Shown: piece by piece, positions 8,111 through 16,749 of the stretch | How the letters are laid out: the number at the start of each line of letters is the position of its first letter | Position numbering within the stretch: position 1 is the stretch's first letter | Source: Deltaproteobacteria bacterium GWB2_55_19 | Lineage (GTDB): Bacteria; Desulfobacterota; GWC2-55-46 | NCBI GenBank assembly: GCA_001797465.1 | Contig: MGPQ01000017.1 | Coordinates: 1 to 56,013 of the forward strand | DNA: 56,013 bases | Reading direction: 5' to 3' | Program-made: the position numbers and the translations under genes | Notes under the pieces: generated by a model | What the model was told of the DNA's origin: nothing | The model's database searches: none | Seen by the model: only the letters and a program-made list of their open reading frames with translations

Positions 8111-8593
8111 ATGAAATCAGGACCTATAATTATTGAAGTCCCTGTTGCCAAAATAAAAATAAGTCCTTTGGGATTCCACCATTATGGTTCGGAGTTTCTA
8201 AGGACTGGAAGATCATTCAACAAGGCGAAAGAAGGTTTTTCACCGGTCCCGTATTATCTTTACTCAAGAGCTATTGAATTGTTGCTTAAGGCATTCTTAT
8301 TATCAAAAGGAATTTCTAAAGAAGAATTGAAAAAGAAAAAAACTTTTGGCCATGACCTGATGAAAGCTCTTAATAAAGCCAGGCTATTAGGCATTGACGA
8401 TATTGTAGAAATTACTCTTGAAGAGGAAAAGGAAGTTGAAAAAACAAATGCCTATTATGCAAAAAAAGAGTTCGAATACTTCGAAATTTTAAATACAGTA
8501 AATGGATATCCTGGTTTACCTGATTTGGAGGTTTTAAATGAACTTGCATCCAAATTAGCCGAAAAACTTAAACAAGTTTGTTTAAATGCTTAG
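8111..8593 (+). CDS. HEPN-like small protein, AT-rich
   Basis: 160 residues, mostly helical. The region SRAIELLLKAFLL (residues 52-64), a Lys-rich loop and FGHDLMKALNKA (about 79-90) follow the layout of HEPN-type proteins, where an Arg/His pair on the second long helix cuts RNA. A clean RX4-6H motif is not seen, so catalysis is doubtful. GGAGG lies 5 bases before the ATG. The gene is strikingly AT-rich (AAA, GAA and TTA codons dominate) compared with its GC-rich neighbours, a sign of recent acquisition. No MNT nucleotidyltransferase partner is adjacent. Toxin-antitoxin or defence association is possible but unproven. Confidence 0.6.
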   Translation: MKSGPIIIEVPVAKIKISPLGFHHYGSEFLRTGRSFNKAKEGFSPVPYYLYSRAIELLLKAFLLSKGISKEELKKKKTFGHDLMKALNKARLLGIDDIVEITLEEEKEVEKTNAYYAKKEFEYFEILNTVNGYPGLPDLEVLNELASKLAEKLKQVCLNA

Positions 8594-8622
8594 GGTGGGC
8601 TCCGCCCACCAAAGGTCTTTTA
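8594..8622 (+). terminator. Possible terminator after the HEPN-like gene
   Basis: A 7-bp perfect GC stem (8594-8600 with 8604-8610, TCC loop) starts just past the stop codon. It is followed by a weak T tract (TCTTTT at 8616-8621). Confidence 0.4.
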
Positions 8623-8640
8623 CATATACCCAAGCTAACT

Positions 8641-8767
8641 CTAAAAATTAGGAATTTTTTCTGAGGTCAAGGAAGGGCGGAAATAAAAAGCGGAGCATAT
8701 ATGTGTTATATGTGAGCACTTTTATTTCCGACCTGACGCAGAGATCGGGAAAAATAACAATTTTTAG
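8641..8767. repeat. Nested inverted-repeat element, 127 bp
   Basis: The outer arms are CTAAAAATT (8641-8649) and AATTTTTAG (8759-8767). The inner arms are CGGAAATAAAA (about 8679-8689) and TTTTATTTCCG (about 8720-8730). A 19-base stretch at its left end recurs, on the other strand, inside the hairpin at 22038-22074. No reading frame is present. It abuts the stop codon of the carbonic anhydrase gene and could be a MITE-like remnant or a structured 3' end. Confidence 0.5.
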
Positions 8768-9391
8768 TCATTTAATCTCCTCAAACCTGTTCGTCCCCGG
8801 CGCATATGCGTACATCTCCCCCGTCCCTATGTCGAAGTACCACCCGTGGAGGAATAATTTCCCCGCCTTTATCGCCTCGTCCACGAACGGGTATGTCTCG
8901 ATGTTCTCGATCTGCTCAAGGATGTTCTCCTTTTCCGTGTAGCGCTGGATGACGTCGGATTCGGAGCCCCCGAAGACCCCGAGGACATGCTCCCGAACAG
9001 GCCCGGCGAGTTTAAGCCAGTCCCTTAAGTGCGGCATCCCTTCAAGCTCCTTTTCATCCCGAAGGAGCGCCCTCATCGCCCCGCAGTTCGAGTGTCCGCA
9101 GACGATGATGTCCGTCACCTTCAGGACCTGCACCGCGTATTCTATGGCCGCGGCCGTCGAATTTTTGTCCTTCAGCGCGTCAAAAGGCGGGATGATGTTC
9201 CCGATGTTCCTTAAAATGAAGAGCTCCCCGGGGCCGGACTGCGTCACAAGGTGCGGGTCCACGCGGGAATCCGAGCATGTTATGAAGAGCACCTCAGGGT
9301 CCTGGCTCTTCGAGAGCCTCTTGAAGAACTCCTCTTCCTTCTTGAAGTAGGATTCCTGGAACTTCAATACTCCTTTGTACAGCCTCTCCAT
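8768..9391 (-). CDS. Beta-class carbonic anhydrase
   Basis: 207-residue cytosolic enzyme that interconverts CO2 and bicarbonate. The zinc ligands are visible: C39 in CSDSRVDP with the catalytic D41-R43 dyad, then H100 and C103 in CGHSNCGAM. Length and spacing are normal for beta carbonic anhydrases. AAAGGAGG precedes the ATG by 6 bases. It is a single gene flanked by repeat elements on both sides and convergent with the HEPN-like gene. It probably supplies bicarbonate for carboxylation or supports pH balance; nothing in the context narrows this further. Confidence 0.93.
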   Translation of the reverse strand: MERLYKGVLKFQESYFKKEEEFFKRLSKSQDPEVLFITCSDSRVDPHLVTQSGPGELFILRNIGNIIPPFDALKDKNSTAAAIEYAVQVLKVTDIIVCGHSNCGAMRALLRDEKELEGMPHLRDWLKLAGPVREHVLGVFGGSESDVIQRYTEKENILEQIENIETYPFVDEAIKAGKLFLHGWYFDIGTGEMYAYAPGTNRFEEIK

Positions 9392-9415
9392 CGCGAGCCT
9401 CCTTTAACAACTCTT

Positions 9416-9494
9416 CCCCCTTAATAAAGGGGGATTGAGGGGGATTAAAAAGATTTGATAATCTCCCCCAACCCCTCTTTAGAAAAGAGGGGTT
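9416..9494. repeat. G/C-tract hairpin repeats (second locus)
   Basis: CCCCCTT/AAGGGGG at about 9416-9433 and an 11-bp stem AACCCCTCTTT/AAAGAGGGGTT at about 9470-9494 use the same simple blocks as 7225-7278. They fill the gap between the carbonic anhydrase start and the hppA terminator. Confidence 0.5.
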
Positions 9495-9529
9495 AAAAAA
9501 AAGGCCGGGCCAACTCCGTTGGCCCGGCC
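9495..9529 (-). terminator. Intrinsic terminator of hppA
   Basis: A perfect 12-bp GC-rich stem (9503-9514 with 9518-9529, 3-base loop) lies 28 bases past the hppA stop. It is followed on the minus strand by eight T residues (9502 down to 9495). Confidence 0.92.
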
Positions 9530-9557
9530 TTGAAAATCACATCGCCATGAACCGGCC

Positions 9558-11603
9558 CTACGAGAAAAGGAGTACGCCGAAGAGGACCGCGACAAGGTTT
9601 ATGACCTTGATCATCGGGTTGATGGCCGGACCGGCGGTATCTTTGTACGGGTCGCCGACGGTGTCTCCGGTGACGGCCGCCTGGTGCGCGGGCTTGTGCT
9701 TGCCGCCGTGCTGGCCTTCCTCAATGAACTTCTTCGCATTGTCCCAGGCCGCGCCGCCCGAGGTCATCTTGATGGCTACGAACAACCCGGTTATGATGGC
9801 GCCGACGAGCACGCCGCCCAGGGCCTTCGGCCCGAGGGTAAGGCCGACGACTATCGGGGCTACGACAGGGATGAGCGACGGCACTATCATCTTGCGTATC
9901 GCGGCGGTGGTGACGATATCCACGCATTTGCCGTACTCGGGCTTGCCACTCCCGTCCATGATGCCCTTTATTTCCCTGAACTGCCTCCTCACCTCTTCGA
10001 CGACGGCACCGGCCGCGTCACCCACGGCCTTAAGGAGGAAGGACGCAAAGAGGAACGGGAGCATCCCGCCTATGAACAAGCCGACGAGGACGAGCGGGTC
10101 GGAAAGGTCAAATACCATCTGAACGCCGCCGACGGAGACCGACCTCGTGTACTCCGAAAAAAGGACTATCGCGGCGAGGGCCGCCGAGCCTATGGCGTAA
10201 CCCTTTGTGACGGCCTTGGTGGTGTTGCCTACGGCGTCGAGCGGGTCGGTGACGTCCCTTACGGATGAGCCCATGTTCGCCATCTCCGCGATGCCGCCCG
10301 CGTTGTCCGTTATGGGCCCGAAGGAGTCTATGGCCACGACTATCCCCGCCATCGTGAGCATCGCCTCGGCCGCTATCGCCACGCCGAAGAGCCCGGCAAG
10401 GTGGTAACTGCCGAGTATCGCGGCGGAGATCACGAGGACCGGGGGCGCGGTCGACTGCTTGCCGACGGCGAGGCCCGCTATGATGTTGGTCCCGTGCCCG
10501 GAGACCGAGGCCTCGGCTATCTCGCGCACAGGCGCGTAGTGCTTTGCCGTGTAGTAGTCTGTTATAGCGACAAGCGTAATAGTAACGCCGAGGCCAATTA
10601 GCGCGGTTAAGTAGTAGTTTATCGCGGGGATGCCGCCTACGCCGTCCATGAGGTAATAGGTTATGGGGTAGAAAGCTATCGCGGAGAGCACGCTTGTGGC
10701 GATAAAGCCCTTATATAAGGCGGGCATAATGCCGCCGCCTGAGCCGATCCTTACGAACCAGCTCCCGATTATGGTCATTATTATCGCCGCTCCTCCGAGT
10801 ACGAGCGGGAAGAGCATCGCTATGCGGGACTCGGGGTAGAGGAGATGGGCGAGCGCCATCGTCGCTACGGTCGTGACCGCGTAGGTCTCGAACAAGTCCG
10901 CGGCCATCCCGGCGCAGTCGCCTACGTTGTCTCCGACGTTGTCCGCTATGACGGCCGGGTTCCTCGGGTCGTCCTCGGGGATGCCCGCCTCGACCTTTCC
11001 GACGAGGTCCGCGCCGACGTCGGCGGCCTTGGTGTATATGCCGCCGCCGACCCTCGCGAAGAGCGAAATGAGCGAGCCTCCGAGGCCGAGCGAGAGGAGG
11101 GAGGCTACTGCTCTTCCCTCGCCGGCGACGGTTATCGCCACCGCGTAGAAGCCCGTTACGGAGAGGAGGCCGAGGCTTATGAGGAGGAGCCCTGTTACCG
11201 CGCCGCCCCTGAAGGCTACCTGGAGCGCGGCGTTAAGCCCCTTGTGCGCGGCCTGGGCGGTCTTGGCGTTCGCCCTTACCGCGACCATCATGCCGACGTA
11301 GCCGGATATGGCGGAAGCGACCCCGCCGACAACAAACCCGCAGGCCGTCAGGAACCCGAAGTGCACGGACCAGTGTCCGGCACCCCAGAGCAGGATGAAG
11401 ATGACTGCGCCGACAACCGCGACGGTCTTGTACTGGCGGGCCATGTAGGCTGAGGCGCCCTCATGTATCGCCGCCTGTATCTTTTTCATCTCAGGGGTCC
11501 CGCCGTCGAGCCCCCTTACCCATAAGGCGAGCCATGCGGCGTATATTATGCCTATGCCCGCTGTAACAAGAGCAAAGAGAATTGTAAGCCACGCAATGTC
11601 CAT
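9558..11603 (-). CDS. hppA: Membrane-bound proton-translocating pyrophosphatase
   Basis: 681-residue polytopic enzyme that couples PPi hydrolysis to ion pumping. Family signatures are [11 protein letters not shown] (195-205), which binds Mg-PPi, and DNVGDNVGD (221-229). K463 in GNTTKA is the lysine that marks the potassium-independent H+-pumping class; the potassium-dependent class has Ala there. The start at 11603 is preceded by AAGGAG 12 bases upstream, rather far; a two-codon frame (ATG GTT TAA) lies between them. No gene is co-transcribed, and a strong terminator closes the unit. The enzyme recovers energy from biosynthetic PPi, common in anaerobes with tight energy budgets. Confidence 0.96.
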   Translation of the reverse strand: MDIAWLTILFALVTAGIGIIYAAWLALWVRGLDGGTPEMKKIQAAIHEGASAYMARQYKTVAVVGAVIFILLWGAGHWSVHFGFLTACGFVVGGVASAISGYVGMMVAVRANAKTAQAAHKGLNAALQVAFRGGAVTGLLLISLGLLSVTGFYAVAITVAGEGRAVASLLSLGLGGSLISLFARVGGGIYTKAADVGADLVGKVEAGIPEDDPRNPAVIADNVGDNVGDCAGMAADLFETYAVTTVATMALAHLLYPESRIAMLFPLVLGGAAIIMTIIGSWFVRIGSGGGIMPALYKGFIATSVLSAIAFYPITYYLMDGVGGIPAINYYLTALIGLGVTITLVAITDYYTAKHYAPVREIAEASVSGHGTNIIAGLAVGKQSTAPPVLVISAAILGSYHLAGLFGVAIAAEAMLTMAGIVVAIDSFGPITDNAGGIAEMANMGSSVRDVTDPLDAVGNTTKAVTKGYAIGSAALAAIVLFSEYTRSVSVGGVQMVFDLSDPLVLVGLFIGGMLPFLFASFLLKAVGDAAGAVVEEVRRQFREIKGIMDGSGKPEYGKCVDIVTTAAIRKMIVPSLIPVVAPIVVGLTLGPKALGGVLVGAIITGLFVAIKMTSGGAAWDNAKKFIEEGQHGGKHKPAHQAAVTGDTVGDPYKDTAGPAINPMIKVINLVAVLFGVLLFS

Positions 11604-11811
11604 CTTAAACCATGTCTCCTTTTCGAAAGTTCGGTTCGCACGCCTTTACGCAAACGGACACACCTTCGCCCTGAGTCTGAAAAACCTTAAAGCCCGTCCG
11701 AATCAGAGACTCGAATTTTCCGGTTTTAACCCGATGAGCGGGGGGTGCGGCCTTTAAAAAAACAAGACCGCAGTGTACCTTTTGGGAGATTTGTTGTCAA
11801 GCCCATAGAAG

Positions 11812-12080
11812 GGTCCTCGCCAGACGGGCAGCCACGTATCCGGCGGTTTTGCCTCAGGGAGTTGGAGTAGCCTGGTTTGAAATTGGGCCCCGCGCCGAGC
11901 GGTCCTCGCCGGACGGGCAGCCACGTATCCGGCGGTTTTGCCTCAGGGAGTTGGAGTAGCCTGATTTGAAATTGGGCCCCGCGCCGAGCGGTCCTCGCCG
12001 GACGGGCAGACCTCAAATCTGACGGCGATGGGATCAAAATGACAAAGGACTCGTTTCTGAGAATTGGCCCAGCGCCGAGC
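11812..12080. repeat. 89-bp tandem repeat, two full copies plus a diverged third
   Basis: Copies begin with GGTCCTCGCC at 11812, 11901 and 11990. Copies 1 and 2 differ at only a few bases over 89 bp. Copy 3 keeps the first 20 bases and a roughly 20-base end (…GCGCCGAGC at 12080) but has a different interior. It lies in the roughly 500-base gap between hppA and the GGDEF-EAL gene. A 103-codon frame crosses the repeats but lacks gene character; 89 is not a multiple of three. Confidence 0.9.
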
Positions 12081-12103
12081 GATACAGGGGCGCAAAAGCC
12101 CCT

Positions 12104-14038
12104 CTAAATGCGCGGCAATAGCGGGCCCTCAACCTCTCTCTGCCGGCCCCCGTGAAGTCCGGCCTTTACCGGGGTCAGGAAAGGCGACGGGACCCCGATG
12201 TGGTATCCCTGGGCGTAGTCCACCCCGTAGGACTTGAGGATATCAATTATCCCGTCCGTCTCCACGAACTCGGCTATGGTCTTTATGGACATGCCGCGGG
12301 CGACGTCGGTTATGGCCTTTACGAAGAGACGGTCGTTCAGGTTCTTGTCCAGCCCCTTTATGAAAGAGCCGGCTATCTTTATGTAGTCCACGTGGAATTC
12401 CCGGAGATAAAGGAACGAGGTGAAGCCTATCCCGAAGTCGTCGAGCGATATCCCGCAGCCGAGCGACTTCAACTCCTTTATGAATTTCAGCGCCGCGCCG
12501 AGGTCTGGTATCGACGAGGTCTCCGTTATCTCGAAGACGAGGAGCGACGGGTCGGCGCCGGTCTCATTTATCTTTGTTTTAAGGAAGGCGAGTAGGTCCA
12601 TGTCCCCGAGCTCCTTGCCCGAGAGGTTCAGGCAGAACGACAGCGGCCTCCCGTTTGAGAGGTTCTCGGCCTGGAGCATCATCGCCTTCTCGAAAATGAC
12701 CTTTGAGATCGAGCTGACGAGCCCGAACCTCTCGGCTATGTCGATGAACGGGCCAGGCAGTATTATACTGCCGTCCTTGTCCCGCATCCTCGCCAGCACC
12801 TCGAAGGTCCCTATTGTCCCGTCCCCGAGGCGGAGTATCGGCTGATACCACGGCTCGAACCTGTCCTCGCGGACCGCCGCTACGATATCCTCTTTCCACT
12901 TGAGCCTGAAATGCATCTGCTCAATTTCGAGCTCCTCGGGCGTGTACAAATGCGCGCGGTTCCTGCCGAGCTCCTTCGCCCTGTACATGGCCGCGTCGGC
13001 CTTTGTGAGGAGCTCAGACGCCGTGGATCCGTGGTCCGGATAAAGGGATACTCCGATGCTTACCGTCAGGTGGCACGGGACGTCGGAATGGTAGAAGCTC
13101 TCAAGCCCGGCCCTTAAGTGCTCGGCCATGATCATGGACTCCTCCCGGCTGGTCTTCGGCAGAAATACCGCGAACTCGTCGCCTGAGAGCCTGCAGAGGA
13201 ACGATTCCCTCGCCGGGTCTCCGAAGAGCCTGGCGACCGCGTACCTTAAAGTCACGGTAAGGAGACGCGCGACCTTGCGGAGGAACTCGTCCCCCATGCC
13301 GTGGCCGTAGGCGTCGCTTATGAACTTGAACTGGTCGATATCGAGGAGGAAGAGCGCCCCGGTCGAGCCGTCCCTGGACGCGCCTGTCCATGCCGTCAGG
13401 AGCTCGATGAACCGGGACCTGTTGATGAGGCCGGTAAGCCCGTCGTAATGCGAGAGAAACTGTATCTGCTCCTTCGAGACCTTCTGCTCGGTTATGTCCT
13501 CGTGGACCGCGAGGAAGTGCGTTATCCTCCCATCCTCACCGAAGACCGGCGATATGACGGCGCTCACCCAGAACGGCTCGCCGTCCTTCCTCTTGTTCCT
13601 GAAGGTCCCCTTCCAGACGTTCCCGGAGAGTATCGTCGCCCAGAGCCCCTCGTATGTCTCCTTGGGCGTCGTGCCGCAGGCGATGACGCGCGGGTTCTGC
13701 CCCATCGCCTCTTCCTTTGTCCAGCCCGTCGTCTTCTCGAACATCGGGTTCACGTACTCGATCGACCCGTTCACGTCCGTTATGCAGACGAGGTTCGCGC
13801 TCTGCTCAATCGCCTTGGTGAGCTTCAGTAGGTCCTGCTCGGCCTTTTTCCTTGTGGCTATCTCTTCTTCAAGCCTCGCGTTCGCCTCTTCGAGCTCGAC
13901 GGTCCTCTCCCTTACTATCTCCTCGAGCCCCGCCCGCTTCAGGTCGTTTATATCCCTGCCTGCGCCGACGACGCCGTTTTTAGCCCCATCCGCCGGCAAC
14001 TGTACGCCGCTACCCGGGTCTTCCCTGGCCTTCAACAT
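12104..14038 (-). CDS. PAS-GGDEF-EAL cyclic di-GMP protein
   Basis: 644-residue cytoplasmic protein. Residues 35-70 are coiled coil, 75-185 a PAS/PAC sensor, 195-365 a GGDEF domain and about 380-630 an EAL domain. The GGDEF signature reads SGDEF (285-289), with metal ligands D233/D235 kept and no RxxD inhibitory site. The EAL signature reads EVL (E413), while N471, E503, D533-D534, K554 and E590 of the phosphodiesterase site are present, so hydrolysis of cyclic di-GMP looks plausible and synthesis is uncertain. The N-terminus (GVVGAGRDIND) resembles the tail of another PAC domain cut off by an in-frame stop ten codons upstream, so a longer sensor may have been lost. The Shine-Dalgarno is weak. 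Confidence 0.92.
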   Translation of the reverse strand: MLKAREDPGSGVQLPADGAKNGVVGAGRDINDLKRAGLEEIVRERTVELEEANARLEEEIATRKKAEQDLLKLTKAIEQSANLVCITDVNGSIEYVNPMFEKTTGWTKEEAMGQNPRVIACGTTPKETYEGLWATILSGNVWKGTFRNKRKDGEPFWVSAVISPVFGEDGRITHFLAVHEDITEQKVSKEQIQFLSHYDGLTGLINRSRFIELLTAWTGASRDGSTGALFLLDIDQFKFISDAYGHGMGDEFLRKVARLLTVTLRYAVARLFGDPARESFLCRLSGDEFAVFLPKTSREESMIMAEHLRAGLESFYHSDVPCHLTVSIGVSLYPDHGSTASELLTKADAAMYRAKELGRNRAHLYTPEELEIEQMHFRLKWKEDIVAAVREDRFEPWYQPILRLGDGTIGTFEVLARMRDKDGSIILPGPFIDIAERFGLVSSISKVIFEKAMMLQAENLSNGRPLSFCLNLSGKELGDMDLLAFLKTKINETGADPSLLVFEITETSSIPDLGAALKFIKELKSLGCGISLDDFGIGFTSFLYLREFHVDYIKIAGSFIKGLDKNLNDRLFVKAITDVARGMSIKTIAEFVETDGIIDILKSYGVDYAQGYHIGVPSPFLTPVKAGLHGGRQREVEGPLLPRI

Positions 14039-14347
14039 GAGGTCCTCGTCAGGTCGTCTGATGATTTAAGAATCCATACAAGAGGGTTTAAAGCTTCAAC
14101 ACCGCATCACAACTTCTTTTCGGATTTTTTATAAAAAACTTTACCAGCCATTTAATAACACCCCTCGAAGGCCTCGGTTGATACCCCGGGGCAAGGGCCT
14201 GTGCCTTGTTGAGGGGGATGGCGTCCTCAGAGATATGGGAATAGTAATTGGGGGGGGGCGAGACGGCCTGGAGGGGCGCGCTTTACCTTGCATGGCTTCT
14301 GAGAAAAGATGTCAGGCGCCTCATTAATCGGCGCGCGTTTCAGGCAG
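14039..14347. other. Non-coding gap, 309 bases
   Basis: Between the starts and ends of two minus-strand genes. It is AT-rich at 14100-14160 and has a run of nine G residues around 14250. I see no gene, strong promoter or clear terminator. Confidence 0.5.
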
Positions 14348-14860
14348 TTACTTCGAGGAAACGGCCTTGAGTATCCCGTTCAATATGGCGGAAGGCGTCG
14401 GCGGACAGCCCCGCACCCAGGCGTCCACAGGCACGACCGAGTCTATCCCTCCAAGGGAGGCGTAACTCTTTCCGAATATGCCGCCGTCTATCGAGCAGTC
14501 TCCAAGCCCGACTACGAGCTTCGGCGCCGGCATAGCGTCGTATGTGCGTCGCAACGCTATCTCCATATTCCGGGATACCGGCCCGGTCACAAGGAGCATG
14601 TCAGCGAACCGGGGGGAGGCCGTAAAATGGATGCCGAAGCGCTCGCTGTCGTAGAAGGGGTTGTTCACGGCCTGGAGCTCCAATTCGCAGGCGTTGCACG
14701 AGCCCGCGTCCACGAACCTTATGGTAAGTGACTTCCCGAAACGCCTCCTCACCTCCTCTTCGAGCCTCCGGCCCGAGAGTTCGACGGAACCCGCCTCAGA
14801 GGGGACAAGCTCCTCTGTCACAACGCCTGTCCTGAATATCTGGTGGAGTATGCGTAACAT
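14348..14860 (-). CDS. Hydrogenase/complex I small subunit (HyfI/NuoB-like)
   Basis: 170-residue subunit expected to hold the 4Fe-4S cluster next to the large subunit. The four cysteine ligands are present: GSCNACELE, GLGDCSIDGG and RGCPPTP. Similarity is to the small subunits of group 4 membrane-bound hydrogenases and to NuoB. The start at 14860 (MLRILHQIF) is chosen because GGAG lies 8 bases upstream; an in-frame GTG/ATG-type start at 14914 would fall inside a palindromic repeat. It follows the large-subunit gene on the same strand but is separated from it by 332 bases, unlike the other five genes, which overlap or touch. Confidence 0.85.
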   Translation of the reverse strand: MLRILHQIFRTGVVTEELVPSEAGSVELSGRRLEEEVRRRFGKSLTIRFVDAGSCNACELELQAVNNPFYDSERFGIHFTASPRFADMLLVTGPVSRNMEIALRRTYDAMPAPKLVVGLGDCSIDGGIFGKSYASLGGIDSVVPVDAWVRGCPPTPSAILNGILKAVSSK

Positions 14861-15192
14861 TTGTTTTTCTCCGAAAAATTCTCTTTGCGGGTTCAGGCCT
14901 GCAACCTGAACCATTAATTCGTGATTCTATATGCGCTTGTCAGGCGCTTCGAGTTTTTTGCCCAAGGCCCTTTTGCGCGCTCAGCGCGCTTTTGGGCATG
15001 GGGTTCGCTTGCTTTCCCCCTCCCCCTCCTGCTCCTGCTCGCTCGCCCCTTGGAGCGCTTCGCGTCTAATCTACCTCGGCTCGCTCGTCTCCGCCTCCCT
15101 TAGGCTTCGCGCACCCATGCCCTGTTTTTTTAAATACCTCTTTCAAATACGCCTTGACAGAAGGTTCCCCTCGGACATCCTCATCATAATAA
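14861..15192. other. Non-coding gap splitting the hydrogenase-like cluster
   Basis: Contains the short palindrome GGTTCAGG/CCTGAACC (14890-14912), also found at 61-84. Around 14960-15000 there is an imperfect GCGCGC-centred hairpin between GCCCAA and TTGGGC, then a pyrimidine-rich stretch on the plus strand. No coding potential is seen. Confidence 0.5.
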
Positions 15193-16749
15193 TCAAAGGT
15201 CGTGCCCCGAGTACGACTGATTAAAGCTCTTATTGCAAAGCGGAAAGTCCGGCACGATGTTCCCCTTTATCGCCTGCTCTATCGAGAGCCAGCATACGCT
15301 CGACGGGTCCCTTATCGCGCACCTCTCTATCGCCCCCCCTACGCCGAAACGGACCCAGTAGACTATCTCGCCCCTCCACCCCTCGACTGTCGCGAACCCG
15401 GCCGCCCCGGCCAAGGGCGCGGCGCAATCCGCTTTAATAAGGCCTTCGGGCATGGCATCGAGTATGGCGTTGACGAGCCTTATGGAATCCCTCACCTCTT
15501 CAATCCTCACCCAGCCCCTCGCGTGGACGTCGCCGGAGGTAAGGACCGTAAGTTTCGGCGCGAGAGTATCATACGGCGGAAAGACGTCCTGCACTCTGGC
15601 GTCCAGCCTCTGCCCGCTCGCCCTCCCGACAATCCCGACCGCGCCTATCTCTTTGGCGGTCTCGGGCTTAAGGACTCCGGTCGTGTAGAGCCTGTCTTCG
15701 AGCGACGGGTTATCTTCATAGATGCGCACGAGCCTTTCGAACTCCGGGGCGATGGCGTCGAGGGCCTTCCGGATGAGCGCGGCATGCGCGGCGTTGACGT
15801 CATGCGTGACGCCGCCGGGGACGACGCGGTCCATGGCGAGCCTGTGGCCGAAGACCTCGTTGGTCGCCCTTAAGACCCTTTCCCTGAGTATCGCGCACTG
15901 GTATAGCATGAAAGTAAAGGCCGTGTCGTTGCATATGGCGCCGATGTCGCCTAAGTGGTTAGCTATACGCTCAAGCTCAAGGAGGAGCGCGCGAATCCAA
16001 TGCGCCCGCCTGGGGACCGCGCAGGCGGAGGCGGCCTCGACAGCGCGGCAGTACGCGAGCGCGTGGGCGACGGTCGTGTCCCCTGAGACCCTCCCGGCGA
16101 GCCTTGCCGCGCCCGCATAGTCCATCTCCTCGAACCTCTTCTCTATCCCCTTGTGTACGTAGCCGAACCTCGTCTCTAAATTTATTATGTCCTCGCCGAC
16201 GGCCTGGAACCTGAAGTGCCCCGGCTCTATGATGCCGGCGTGAACAGGCCCGACCGCTATCTCGAATACCCCTTCGCCCTCGGCCCTGAACCACTCGTAG
16301 TCGCCCTCGACCCTCGGGAGACTTTTTCTCGCGTCGAAGTCCTTCCTTAGAGGATAGGCGTCCGCGGGCCAGTCCTCGTGCTTTATCCATGGGCGCAGAT
16401 CCGGGTGATTCAAAGGGGTTACGCCCATGAGGCTGTTTATCTGCCTCTCGAAGCGGTACGCGGCGGTGAATTTTTTCGTGAGCGTCGGGAAGGTCGGGTC
16501 GTCCTCGGGGGCCTCGATCTTGACGAGTATATACTCCTCTCCCTTATTATACGCGGCGTATACCCCGAACGAGCGCGTCTCCCTGCGCTCGTCAACGGCC
16601 CACTCGGCGATCAGCCTCCATCCATCGGCCTTCAAGGACTTCGCTCTGGACGCGAACTCCGCGCGTGGCAGAACAACGCCCCTTATCCCTCTCTGGGAAC
16701 CATCCGGCGCGCCGGATATCTCCGTTATCTCCATCTCTTTATCGCTCAT
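15193..16749 (-). CDS. Hydrogenase-like large subunit (NuoC-NuoD fusion, HyfG-like) with degenerate NiFe site
   Basis: 518 residues. The first about 135 residues resemble the NuoC/30-kDa domain, the rest the NuoD/NiFe large subunit (GYVHKGIEKRFE near 196). In group 4 hydrogenases the N-terminal ligand motif is RxCGxC; here it is RVSGDT (220-225), with both Cys replaced. The C-terminal DPCxxC is DPSSVC (481-486), keeping one Cys. Three of four Ni ligands are therefore gone and a normal NiFe centre cannot form. This is the hallmark of energy-converting hydrogenase-related (Ehr) complexes. Its start overlaps the stop of the antiporter-like gene by 4 bp. Ion-pumping electron transfer with an unknown redox partner is inferred. 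Confidence 0.9.
   Translation of the reverse strand: MSDKEMEITEISGAPDGSQRGIRGVVLPRAEFASRAKSLKADGWRLIAEWAVDERRETRSFGVYAAYNKGEEYILVKIEAPEDDPTFPTLTKKFTAAYRFERQINSLMGVTPLNHPDLRPWIKHEDWPADAYPLRKDFDARKSLPRVEGDYEWFRAEGEGVFEIAVGPVHAGIIEPGHFRFQAVGEDIINLETRFGYVHKGIEKRFEEMDYAGAARLAGRVSGDTTVAHALAYCRAVEAASACAVPRRAHWIRALLLELERIANHLGDIGAICNDTAFTFMLYQCAILRERVLRATNEVFGHRLAMDRVVPGGVTHDVNAAHAALIRKALDAIAPEFERLVRIYEDNPSLEDRLYTTGVLKPETAKEIGAVGIVGRASGQRLDARVQDVFPPYDTLAPKLTVLTSGDVHARGWVRIEEVRDSIRLVNAILDAMPEGLIKADCAAPLAGAAGFATVEGWRGEIVYWVRFGVGGAIERCAIRDPSSVCWLSIEQAIKGNIVPDFPLCNKSFNQSYSGHDL

Noticed and set aside
11726-12037. 103-codon minus-strand frame over the tandem repeat
   Set aside because: Its product repeats only because the DNA does. 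The unit length is not a multiple of three and the frame is not kept between copies.
11812-12080. CRISPR array
   Set aside because: Unit of 89 bp with two or three copies, no short repeat-spacer alternation and no cas gene.
15193-16749. Functional NiFe hydrogenase or plain complex I
   Set aside because: The Ni-binding cysteines are mostly missing. The HyfB/C/E/F layout is not that of a full Nuo operon, and no NADH-input subunits are present.
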